Shown piece by piece: positions 1 to 8,798 of a DNA stretch of 27,580 nucleotides; the stretch's first letter is position 1, and each line of letters starts with the position of its first letter. Made by a program: the position numbers and the translations under genes. Source of the DNA: Vitrella brassicaformis (taxonomy: Eukaryota > Sar > Vitrellaceae). The notes beneath the pieces were generated by a model, which worked only from the letters and a program-made list of their open reading frames with translations, was not told the origin of the DNA and did not search any database. The stretch lies in assembly GCA_001179505.1 (NCBI GenBank), contig CDMY01000240.1, positions 125,546-153,125 of the forward strand, read 5' to 3'.

Positions 1-95
1 AGACTTTGCGAAGAGATGACGCAACCAGCAGAGAGAAAAGAGAGCTTTCTGCCGTGAGCTGACTCAGCCGAAGCGAAGAACAGAGAGAACGCCAT
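1..95 (-). CDS. possible N-terminus of a minus-strand gene, cut by the window edge
   Basis: An ATG at 95-93 on the minus strand sits in an AAAATGG context and opens a frame without stops to the window edge (31 codons). The peptide begins MAFSLFFASAESAHG and continues with basic, Ser-rich residues, like the start of a targeting peptide. No domain is visible because the rest lies outside the window. The stretch is too short to exclude a chance open frame, and an ATG on the opposite strand at 134 has an equally good context. Confidence 0.3.
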   Translation of the reverse strand, partial: MAFSLFFASAESAHGRKLSFLSAGCVISSQS

Positions 96-133
96 TTTCG
101 CGAAAGCCGTCTCCGTCTCAAATTCTCGCCAAA

Positions 134-2726
134 ATGGAAATTTACCTCCTGGCAACACTGCTGTCGGATGCCAGCTCTGTCCACACGTGTGGACAATCGG
201 TGTCAATCGGTGTGCGCCTGCACGTGTATATGCTGTCGACAGGCGCCACGCGACATCTAACTTACAAAGGGAGAGAGAGGGTTCGGCGATGTATCAATCG
301 TGAGGAAGAAACGAATCGGCTGCAGAGATGAATGACGACAGCCAGCAGCCAACTTGAGATGCCCTCCTGACAACCGAAACCCTCACGGCAGACAGAGCCC
401 CCCACTCGTTCAACGAACAAACACCAGACAGACAGACAGACAGGCAATGAGAGAGGGCGAGCTCACACACACATCCATGCAGGAGACCTCACTATCAACA
501 CACACGGGCGGGCGTCCGTCGCTACGCCACAGAAAAACCTCACTCGTATGCATCACTCGAGGCCGACAGATAAAGCCGCCACACAGATTTCTACAAATCG
601 TCAGTCGTCAAGTCGTGATGGATAAGGCCGACAAGCCGCACACGACGAGAGAAGAGCCTCTTGCCGCAGCACGACAGCCACAAAGACACTCTCTCCTTGG
701 ACAAAGAAGGGCGCCAATGGCCACACACACACACACACGAACACGAGCCCACGGCAGGTCATATGACTAATGGCCGCCATAACGGCAGCCCAGAGGAAAA
801 AGGCGACGAGAGGAAACGTCCCCTCGTCGCCGCACGGGCCGATACATGTAACAACGGCCAGGAGTGGCCGTCAGCATATGACACACTCACACCTACACTC
901 ACAGCAGACACACAGACAGACAGCCTAGAGGCAATACACAAAAGACAGGCAACTAGTACGCTCTCCCTCCCTCTCACCCTCCCTCCCTCCCTCCCTCCCT
1001 CTCGTGTATGTGTGTATGCCTGCGCTTGCATGTGTGTGTGTGTGTGTGTGTGGAGCTCAATTACGCGTCTGACTAGACCGAGGGCAGCCCAATCGACACA
1101 ACTAACTAGCCACACACAACATACCATACCCGCATACGCACAGGCTGGATAGTCTACATCGGGTCACCAGACGACGCCACGCCATCCATCCATCGGCATG
1201 CAATCGACCAAGACCACAGGCACACGGAACTGTCGTGTCCACTATAAACCAAAACTGTCGGTTTGCCACTCTTTGGCCAATGCAGGATTGCGTCGTGTCT
1301 CAACATCACGTCAGTCACCCGAGGACACCAGACAGACAGTGTGTGTGTGTGTGTGTATATATATGGATCACTCGCTCACCGCCCAATGGAGACAAATAGC
1401 GCCCCGCCTCACACGACACCCACAGGTCAGACTCGACGGCCGCACCATCCAACACTCGGGCAGCCAGTCAGTCACCGACCCTCTCTCATAGCCACTCATG
1501 GAATACACTCTCTCACGGACAACACACAGACAGACAGAGAGCCAATGAGAAGAAGGCGCTCGCACACACAGAGACGTCAAGACTTGGCCACTCACACATC
1601 ACATCACATCACATAGTGCACCACCACATTGTTGGTTGGACAGGTAATTTAACAGGTAGGAACGTACTGCACACTGCATGCATTAGAGACATTCACTCAG
1701 CAAGTCAGCAAATCCGATCTAGAGGATAACAAACACGGGTATGCAAGGCAAGCAGCCAGAACACGACCAGCACACACGCACGCACGCACTAAAGCAGCAG
1801 CACGCGACCACCACACACCACACACACACACATGTGCATCGAGACTTCAAAACACACGCATGTCGAGGAGGGCCAGACGGACGGACGGACGGACGGACGG
1901 ACGGACAGGTGTACCACCAGCTGCTATCGACACAGGAAGGCAGACAGGCAGGAAAGCAAGTTATCACACGCACACAGCTGCACCCACACACGAACGTCTG
2001 TCTGTCTGTCTGTCTGCAAGGATGAATAGTCTAAGTATATAAACGTACACACATCCATGGCCACATCCATGTATGCTGCAGGATCCATGCAGGCCTTCCC
2101 TTCCCTTCCCCTCTCTCTCTCCCTCCCTCCCTCCCTCTCTCTCTCTCTCCCTCCCTGGCTCTCTGTGGCTTGCCACAATCCCTCCATGCATACCTGCCAA
2201 TACATGTAACACGAAACGACAAACCCCTCTCTGTTGGTTGGTTCTTCCTTCGCGACAAATGGAATAACAGACGGCCTAGCCTCTCTATCGACGATATCCA
2301 CACACTAAAATCCCAACCCACTCTCTCCCTCCCTCCCTCCCTGTGCGATGGATGCGCATACCCATACTTACCCGCAACACATACCACAGATAGACAGATA
2401 CCCGATTCACCTCACCTGCACAGACGTTGACATGACAGATCGTCAAGAGTGAGTGAGTGAGTGAGTGCGTCGTGCCGGTCGGGGTCGGCCGGCGTCAAAA
2501 CTGTCCTTCTCCCCACATACCACGGCAAACAAGGAATCGACAGCCCATCCTTCTCCCTATTTCACATACCATAGATACATGAACGTCAGCCAGTCGTAGA
2601 TAGGTCACATAAGTCACATCACATCACATACCCGCCAGCAATCCACCCACCCTTGAGCGCGTCAATCGGTCCGTCACCTTCATATGCGGTGCAAAACTCC
2701 GTGTGTGCGACCCATCGAGTACGGTG
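134..2726. other. gene-poor, microsatellite-rich stretch
   Basis: I see no convincing gene in these 2.6 kb. The open frames present are made largely of short repeats: (CA)n near 722-738, (CCCT)n near 961-1003, (TG)n at 1031-1052 and 1339-1356, (ACGG)n at 1875-1906, CCCT/CT runs at 2095-2156, and many GACA/CTGT copies. No domain, splice-compatible exon chain or tRNA-like fold was found. The last 90 bases would be the 3' flank of the kinase gene. Confidence 0.6.
1875..1906. repeat. (ACGG)n tetranucleotide microsatellite
   Basis: About seven to eight uninterrupted copies of ACGG are directly visible. They lie in the gene-poor stretch and encode nothing recognisable. Confidence 0.9.
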
Positions 2727-4321
2727 TCAGCAGCCCGCAACCGCCGACGATCCACTCCCACTGCCACGGACCATGGTCGTCGGCGCCTGCTTGGCCGCGG
2801 TGGGGCGTCTTTCTTTCGCCATCGAGTCACACCGGGAGTCGGCCGCCGCCGCCGCCGCAGCAGCAGGGGGCAGCTCCAGTGGCGGGAGTGGACGGGGCGG
2901 GGCGAGCGCCGCTCTGAAGAACATAACACACGCGAGAAACACACACACACACACACACATACAGAGAGAGAGAGAGAGATGCATGTGGGTGTGTGGTGCA
3001 TGTGTCTTCGTGTGGTGCTTCCTTCCTCGCTGACCTGACGGAGTTGAACCAGTAGTGGCCGAGTGCCTCTTCGGCGGTGGGCCGCTCCTGCGGGTCGAGC
3101 TTGATGAGGTGCTTGAGCAGGTCCATGCCGGCCGGCGACATCCTCCTGTTGACGGCCGACACGAAATCGCTGCCGAACGACTGGAAGAACTGCTCGATCC
3201 CGTTCGTCATCAGGTACCTGCACACACACACACACACACACACATATCGACAGAGACAGACAGATAGCTGCACCATGTATGGGAGCTTGGCTTACCGGAA
3301 CTTGACGGCCTCTGTGTCAAACGGGTTGGTGCGCTCGATCATGTAGTTCCTGGAGAGCGGCACCGTCAGGAGGTGGAAAAGGCTCATGCCCACCGAGAAG
3401 ATGTCGGCCTGGACACATACGTCCACGAACCCATCACTCCCTCTCCTTCTCCCCCCCTCTCTCTGTGCGTGTCTTCACGTACCTTTGGACCGTCGTATGG
3501 CGTGTTGGTCCACATGACAGGATCCCGGTACATTGCCTTGCCACGGCTGCCCCCAGGGATGGGCAGATAGGGCGACTCCCCAGGCCCTGCAGTTGGGTTG
3601 GGTCTCAGCCGCTGCGCATGGCCAAAGTCGATCAGGATGGCGCAGTTCTGGCTGGGCGGGCAGTTGTGGCGCATCAGCACGTTCTCGACCGACAAGTCCA
3701 GGTGCACAATGCCATAGTGGTGGATGAATCGCACGCCCTCCAGGATCTGGTAGATGAGGCGCTTGAGGGTCTCCTCGGGCACCTGTGGCTTCGACTTGAG
3801 GAACTGGAACATGTCCCCGCCCTCAGCGAACTCGCTGACGAAGAAGTAACTCTTTAGGTTCCGCCCACAGTCGATCCACGTGGCGATGTTGGCGGCCGGC
3901 CCGTTGAGCATCGTCAGGTACCGAAGGCAGCCCGTGTCGCCCAGAGGCTGCTCCGGGTCGCGAGTGTCCGGCGCCTTCTCGACGAACTCCTTGGGTACGA
4001 CCTTGACGGCGAAAGACGGGCAGACGTCACCTGCCGTCGCCTGCCTTCCCTCCTGCCGTTGCCTACCTTGACGGCCACATGCTTCTTCTCCTTGTGGTCG
4101 TAGCAGCAGTAGACGTGACCCCTGTTTGCCTTCGCGGCACACACGTGGCGCACGAACTCGTACCGCCCCTGGCCCGTTTGGCTGTCGTACCCCTGCCAGG
4201 GGCGGACGATGGCGTAGTCGGAGAGCTCCCAGGGGTGGCCCAGGAACCAGGGCAGGTCGTCCATCCGCTGGTCGTACTGCAGACGCTGGGCGGGAGGCGC
4301 GAACGACTCGCCCAGCAACAT
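2727..4321 (-). CDS. divergent serine/threonine protein kinase (5 exons, 418 aa)
   Basis: Exons are 4321-4067, 4001-3483, 3408-3296, 3217-3035 and 2913-2727, and all phases agree. The VAVK lysine (K85) ends exon 1. The catalytic loop is HLDLSVEN (D187, N192), so the usual HRD arginine is replaced by Leu. The DFG motif is IDFGH (D210-G212), the activation segment contains GKAMYRDP, and subdomain IX is KADIFSVG across the exon 2/3 junction. The region before the lysine (about residues 55-80) lacks a clean GxGxxG loop. After the kinase fold (to about 355) comes an Ala-rich, Gly/Ser-rich tail. I chose the ATG at 4321 because no earlier in-frame ATG exists and it directly follows a CAG, suggesting a 5'UTR intron (donor near 4411). 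The loop substitution leaves all catalytic residues, so it is probably active. The substrate is unknown. Confidence 0.85.
4002..4066 (-). other. 65-nt kinase intron bounded by an 11-bp direct repeat
   Basis: The 11-mer ACCTTGACGGC (plus strand) occurs at 4000-4010 and again at 4065-4075. On the coding strand it spans the donor (GCCGTCAAG|GT) and recurs across the acceptor (GCCGTCAAG|GT). Splicing between the copies joins VAVK to VVPKEF, the normal kinase context, and retention would shift the frame. Confidence 0.75.
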
Positions 4322-5463
4322 CTGCACGTAACACTCACACGCGAAGATGCATTTTGCGCTCGAGTGCTTGCGTGTATGTGCATTTGTACACGTGTGGTTG
4401 CTCAGCTCACTTGTTCCGTGTGGCCCGGCAAAAAGGGGAGGGAGGTGGGAGGGGAAGGGGGAGGGGATTGCTCGTTCTGTTCGTCGTCAGTGGGAAGCCC
4501 TGCTCGTCGTCACCACAGCGCCCGCTTATGTCCTGTCAGACAGGCAGACAGGCCTGCAGACAGGCCGCTCACAGCCTGACGCAGATCAGATCAGATCACA
4601 GAGGGGTACTCGTCGCTTCACTTCCGTTCTGTCGTCAGACGTCAGACTCTTTTCCGTTTTCTGCTGGGCTCTAGCCAAAAACAGTCTGAGTGCTGCGTGT
4701 CCGGATGTTTGACCGCCAGACGTTCCCCCGCCGATATGTGTTGCGGCGAGGCTAGATATCTGCACACCGTGCGGCGGTGCACGTGTGCTTGTATAGGTGC
4801 GAGACTGCTGGAGAAGCAGAGTTCAATGAGACAAAAACCACAAGCGCAGTCTGCTGGTGTGTGCCGACGGGAAACCACTCAAGGCTCGCCATCGAACGTG
4901 GAATCAGGCGACCCTGCAGACAATCACATACCATGTCACACACACATAGAGCTGTGTTGTGTTGTATGCTATGCAGTGAGTTGCCTTCATCACCGGCCAA
5001 GACAATTAACACAAACTTCGACGGTCTGTCAATGAGGCATCCAGGCAGGCAGCCTCCAGACAAGCACATCACGTTCATACAACCCTCCTGACAAACACTG
5101 ATATATACTGAGTGATAGATGTCCACTCAGATGCGCACGCAGATCAACACACCCACTGCACTGACCCGCTCGCATACAGACGAACACGTATGACGACACA
5201 TCCATTGAACAAATCCCTGTCGTCAGTCAGTCAGTCAGTCCAGGCCTTCATAACACAACACTCCTCTCTTCGCAGCCGACCAAACGCAAATGAAAAACAA
5301 GTCCTTCCCGCCGGTCAGTGACGAAATCTGACCACACACAGCAATCGTTCGACAAAACTCTGCACAATAGTTGATCACGGCTCATGCCTGCGCGCACCTG
5401 ACGGACAGGCGAGCCCTCTCCCTCCTTCCCACGGCCATCCACCTCCCTCCCTCATCATGACCA
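4322..5463. other. kinase upstream region and downstream flank of the GFA-type gene
   Basis: This holds the presumed 5'UTR and promoter of the kinase. A likely 5'UTR intron runs from a GTGAGC donor near 4411 to TACGTGCAG just before the ATG. The rest is the 3' flank of the GFA-type gene. I see short CAGACAGG repeats near 4537-4565 and GTCA repeats near 5223-5238, but no gene. Confidence 0.5.
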
Positions 5464-5970
5464 TCACTTGTCTGTCTTGGCCGTCTTAGCACTCGAGAAG
5501 CCCTCCAGCAGCTGCATCTCGTCAAACCCCCTCCACTGCGTCAATGCGACCTCCTCGCCGCAGAAGAGGTGACTCTTCGGGCGGAATCCCTCGATTTTGG
5601 CGTCGTCAGGGTCGTCAAACAGGCCGGGGAACACACCCAAGTACCGCACCTGCCGGCCGTCTTCTTCCTTGACCAGCACGTTCCACACGCGGCTGCCGCA
5701 TTGGCTGCAAAAGCATCGCTCGAAGGCCACCACGCCGGGAAAGAACGATTGACATCTCGCAAAGCCCTTGACGGTCTCCTTGCTGAGGATCTCGATTGAC
5801 GAGGCTGGCATGTACCCCGCCCATTGGACGCCGGAGGCCATGGCTTTGCGGCAGTTGGTGCAGTGGCACAGTTTGGGTGGCGATGTGGGCAGGGAGTGGA
5901 CGATGTACTTTACCGCGCCGCAGTAGCAGCTGGCAGGGATGCTCAGCTCGGCTGATGTCGACAGTGTCAT
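5464..5970 (-). CDS. GFA/CENP-V family zinc protein (168 aa, single exon)
   Basis: The protein has the cysteine pattern of the GFA (glutathione-dependent formaldehyde-activating enzyme)/CENP-V fold: CYCGAV (C15, C17), CHCTNC (C35, C37, C40) and CSQCG (C88, C91), which in this family bind two zinc ions. The length is normal for a single-domain member. The first ATG is at 5970; the frame extends upstream only through non-ATG codons. It has no intron, unlike nearly every neighbour, which could mean late acquisition or intron loss. Family members are often annotated as glutathione-dependent formaldehyde-activating enzymes, but that activity is disputed, so only the fold is claimed. It is head-to-head with the antizyme gene, with 197 bp between the two start codons. 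Confidence 0.88.
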   Translation of the reverse strand: MTLSTSAELSIPASCYCGAVKYIVHSLPTSPPKLCHCTNCRKAMASGVQWAGYMPASSIEILSKETVKGFARCQSFFPGVVAFERCFCSQCGSRVWNVLVKEEDGRQVRYLGVFPGLFDDPDDAKIEGFRPKSHLFCGEEVALTQWRGFDEMQLLEGFSSAKTAKTDK

Positions 5971-6167
5971 GGTGCTGATTGAAAGATGAAGAGCGAACAA
6001 AGGTCAACGGGCGAAATCAAGCCTTTGAATTCCATGACCTTTCTAAGCTCGCAGCCGAGTTAGGGGTTTCGAAAAACAGTTTTCCGAGCGACGTGATTGC
6101 CGTGAGTTTCTCCGTTTCTCGAGTTTTCTTTCCCCGTGTCGGCTAGGTGGATAGAGTATCGCCTCTC
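5971..6167. promoter_or_regulatory. divergent promoter between the GFA-type and antizyme genes
   Basis: These 197 bp separate two divergent start codons. They contain CTAAGCTCGCA (6043-6053), the 11-mer also present in the other two divergent intergenic regions of the window, followed by TTAGGGGTTT (6060-6069), a one-base-expanded telo-box-like element. There is no obvious TATA box. Confidence 0.55.
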
Positions 6168-8506
6168 ATGACGAATCTATTCGAGCGGTTGAACTCCTGT
6201 GCCCGGACGCGGTAAACCAAACACAACACGAGCCACGCGCAAAGACAGACAGCCAGGGGGGCAGACAGGCCAACACAGGAGCGGGGAGGTCCCACGGGCC
6301 AGTCTGGGAGGGTCAGAGGGCTGGGAGAGGCGTCATTGAGGGAGGGGGAGGAAAGACAGGGATAGAGGGAGGCAGGGAGGCGTCGACAGGGCGACTGGGG
6401 TGGCTGGGACTGGCGCAACAGACAGAGGGAGAGTGAGACAAGCTGCACATTGACCACGGAAGGCCGACTTGCGAGTTGGAGCATCCCATGTATATGTAAC
6501 TCACCTTTCTGTGTTGTTGTGTGCTGTGTGCGGTGTGTGTGGTGTGTGTGCAGGGACCAGATAATGTTCTGGTATACGTCCGGGGGTCGAAAGGGCGGAT
6601 GGTATTCCTGATGTCCTCACACACGCGCCTTCCGACCAACAACTAGGGGATGCCCGCCACTCACCACCACTACCACTACCACTACCACAACCACTCAGCG
6701 ACAGTCAAGACCAACCTCCTCCTCCCGAAGACACTCACAGCCCCACAGTGATGGCTACAGCAGCAGCAGCATCAGAGACAGCAGTGCCCTTCCACCTAGT
6801 CAAGACTGACGGTGTGCATGACGATCATGGTAGGGCGGAGGGAGGGAGGGAGAGGAGGGAGGGAGAGGAGGGAGGGAGAGGAGGGAGGGGGGTTCACGGG
6901 GCGATCGAGGTGAATGTGTTGCGCGTCTGTGTGTGTGGTGTGTGGTTTGTGGTTTGTGGTGCAGGTGTGTTTTGTGTTGAGTTTGCTACTGTTGACATGG
7001 GTGCCGCTAAGACTGCTGTCGAAATGCTGGATAAGCGGTGCGACATTAGAGAACCGACGCCTGGATGGATGGATGGATACCGTGTTGGCTGCGTGGCTTG
7101 TGTGTTCAGGATTGTTGTGACTCCCTCATCGTCGTCTGTGTCTGGTATGTCCGACCACCCCCCGTTATCGCCCCTCGCACCCTCCAAGGCGCTCATGTCC
7201 TTCTACTCCACCTGCGAGGCAAGCACCCCTCCACCCTCCCACACCCATACCCATGGCTGCCTCTCTCTGTGTGTGTGTCTTCTCTATCAGCTGTCCCACC
7301 ACACGGCCCACTTCTCGTGCGTGCATCTGAGCGACAAGCTGTACGCCCAGCTGGAGGCCCCCAAGGGCAGCGGCGGCAAGAGGGCGAGCAAGACGGCGGT
7401 TGAGGGGGGTGGGATGACTAAAGGTCAGTTTGTGGCGTTGGTGGACATGGCCATGATGCTTGAGGCCAGCGAGCTCATCCTCACGGTCAAGCGGACACAC
7501 CCGCACTTCGGTGAGCACCACACAGGGCAGCACACGGATGGATGGATGGATGTGTTGCAGCCATGGTCATTCGCACGTTGTTGTACATGGGGTTCAACCT
7601 CATGCCCAGGAAAGGTGAGAAGGGAACGATCATTGACACACACACACTCTCACGTGTGCATCTGACTCTCTCTCTCTCTCTCTGCCGTGTGTGTGTGTGT
7701 TGTGTTGGTTCTGCAGTCCGTATGAGCATGATGAAGGACAGCCGTGGGACCGAGCTGCTGACCTTGGCCCTGGGTGGTGGAAGCCTACAGCACACAGACA
7801 CCGCCTTACACGACGAACAGGACGCCAGCCTCAGACAGGTACCCCTCTCACCAGAGCCACATCAGGAAAAGTACCAAAAGACGACAGCTGTCTCCCTCTC
7901 TGTGTGCGCGTCTGCAGAGTCCATCCAATGTGTTTGACCTTGTCGCGCCTCTGGATTTCACCTCATCAGCGCCGCTGCCGCCCTTCAGCCACTCGTCGTC
8001 GCACCACTCCTCGCCGGACAGCGGTCTGCTGAGCTCGCCGGCGTCGCACTCCCACTGCTCGTTCAGCTCGCTGGACGGGGGGAGCGATGAGCACGACGAC
8101 GCGGCCATGGGCGGCGGGGACATCGACGATGACCTCGCTGCAGAACGTAAGCAGGCACCGTCACACACACACACAGAGAGAGAGAGGGGGATGGAGAAGA
8201 ACACAGAACAAGGGAGTCACTTCTTTTGCCTATCTGTGTGTGTCATCGTCGACAGTGATGCGTTCCGAGTATGCGTTTTCAGTGGCCGACGGCGACCCCT
8301 TCCTCTCCTTCGAGGACCTGCCGTGCCTGCTGGAGGTGCCCGCCACACACCCTGGTGCTGTCCAGGGGCTGGTGAGCCCCACGACGCAGAAGCTGGCGCT
8401 CAAGGCCGAGTTGGAGGGGGAGGGGCTGAGCCCGTCGAGCCGGCTGTCGCTGCTCATGCCTCACCCGAACCACTTCCAGGAGCTGCTGACCAACACACAC
8501 GTGTAG
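6168..8506 (+). CDS. OAZ: ornithine decarboxylase antizyme with +1 programmed frameshift (9 exons, 458 aa)
   Basis: Exons are 6168-6211, 6554-6829, 6965-7037, 7110-7218, 7291-7510, 7561-7614, 7717-7838, 7918-8146 and 8256-8506. Frame 1 (33 codons, starting MTNLFERLNS) ends WYS-stop at TCC TGA (6606-6611). Skipping T6609 gives a frame open from GAT at 6610 for 425 codons. That frame holds the antizyme core: LYAQL, then FVALVDMAMMLEASELILTV and, after about ten residues, IRTLLYMGFNLM. This matches the animal layout (LY.EIP, AVLLEFAEE, RTF.FLGFE) in order and spacing. A low-complexity Ser/His/Asp insert of roughly 115 residues separates it from EYAFSVAD, which may be the closing strand. In known systems antizyme binds ODC and sends it to the proteasome, and polyamines raise frameshifting. 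Three introns are 3n and stop-free, and the 7219 intron has a GC donor. An ATG at 6751 could start a shorter protein without frameshifting. Exon 1 and its 342-nt intron are the least certain parts. Confidence 0.8.
6606..6612 (+). other. TCC-TGA-T +1 ribosomal frameshift site of the antizyme gene
   Basis: The codons TGG TAT TCC TGA end frame 1 and are followed by TGTCCTCAC. The animal antizyme site, as I recall it, is TGG TGC TCC TGA followed by TGCCCCTCAC, so the codons around the shift and the 3' context are strikingly alike. Reading GAT after TCC enters the frame of the antizyme domain, which stays open for the 141 nt to the first ATG of that frame (6751) and beyond. A weak GGCGG/CCGCC pairing (6594-6598 with 6654-6658) is possible but is not evidence of a pseudoknot. 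Confidence 0.8.
6831..6894 (+). repeat. purine-only GGGA/GAGG tract in an antizyme intron
   Basis: A run of almost pure G and A, made of GGGAGGGAGAGGA-type units, fills the front half of the second antizyme intron. Many G3 runs lie within a few bases of each other, so the transcribed strand could form G-quadruplexes. The intron is 135 nt and stop-free. Confidence 0.7.
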
Positions 8507-8590
8507 ACGTGTAGACGGGGGGCTGTCTGCGAGAGGGGGTAGGGTGAGGTGGAGGGGTGTTTGTCTTGATCATTCTCTTGTGATTCTTTC

Positions 8591-8703
8591 GTGTTGGGCC
8601 TCGGGTTGTCTGCTTGATGAGGATGTGGGCTTCTGTTGGCTGGTGTACACCAGCCGACAGAAACCCTCCTCGAGACCAGGCTGACAAAACGAGGCCCCGA
8701 CAC
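8591..8703. repeat. long near-perfect palindrome (inverted repeat without loop)
   Basis: The centre (8631-8662) is a 32-bp palindrome with one mismatch, TTCTGTTGGCTGGTGT facing ACACCAGCCGACAGAA. Around it the pairing resumes: GAGGA/TCCTC, GTTGTC with GACAA.AC, and GGGCCTCG (8596-8603) with CGAGGCCC (8690-8697), closed by GTGT/ACAC. The two arms of about 56 nt are roughly three-quarters complementary. It begins 84 nt after the antizyme stop. It could be a 3'UTR hairpin, a small-RNA precursor or a MITE-like inverted repeat. Confidence 0.75.
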
Positions 8704-8746
8704 ACCACTTCATCTTTGACCGGAATTTTGGCATTGTCTGCAGTAT

Positions 8747-8798
8747 TCTTTTGCCGTCTGTCTGGCCGCATCTCTTTTGCCGTCTGTCAGTTGGGGGG
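8747..8798 (+). repeat. two-copy 26-bp tandem repeat
   Basis: TCTTTTGCCGTCTGTC occurs at 8747-8762 and at 8773-8788 with a period of 26 bp. The remaining ten bases of the units differ. It lies just beyond the palindrome. Confidence 0.7.

Noticed and set aside
134-331. Plus-strand open frame starting MEIYLLATLLSDASS
   Set aside because: The ATG context is good, but the peptide has no recognisable domain, runs into repeat-rich sequence, and no compatible downstream exon was found.
1719-2430. Several overlapping open frames on both strands
   Set aside because: They are translations of ACGG, CCCT, GACA and CA repeats with repetitive peptides. They lack domains and are explained by low complexity.
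4079-4674. Two plus-strand open frames of 166 and 182 codons
   Set aside because: They are antisense to the first kinase exon and its upstream region. The minus-strand frame has clear kinase motifs and coherent splice sites.
6609-6611. Reading the antizyme TGA as selenocysteine or as a sense codon
   Set aside because: Reading TGA through would stay in the first frame, which does not contain the antizyme domain; only the +1 frame leads into it.
6748-7665. A single uninterrupted 305-codon frame as the gene model
   Set aside because: It includes three intron-like segments (purine tract, GGATGGATGG repeat, pyrimidine tract) and then stops soon after the true splice site at 7510. The spliced model restores the conserved antizyme core.
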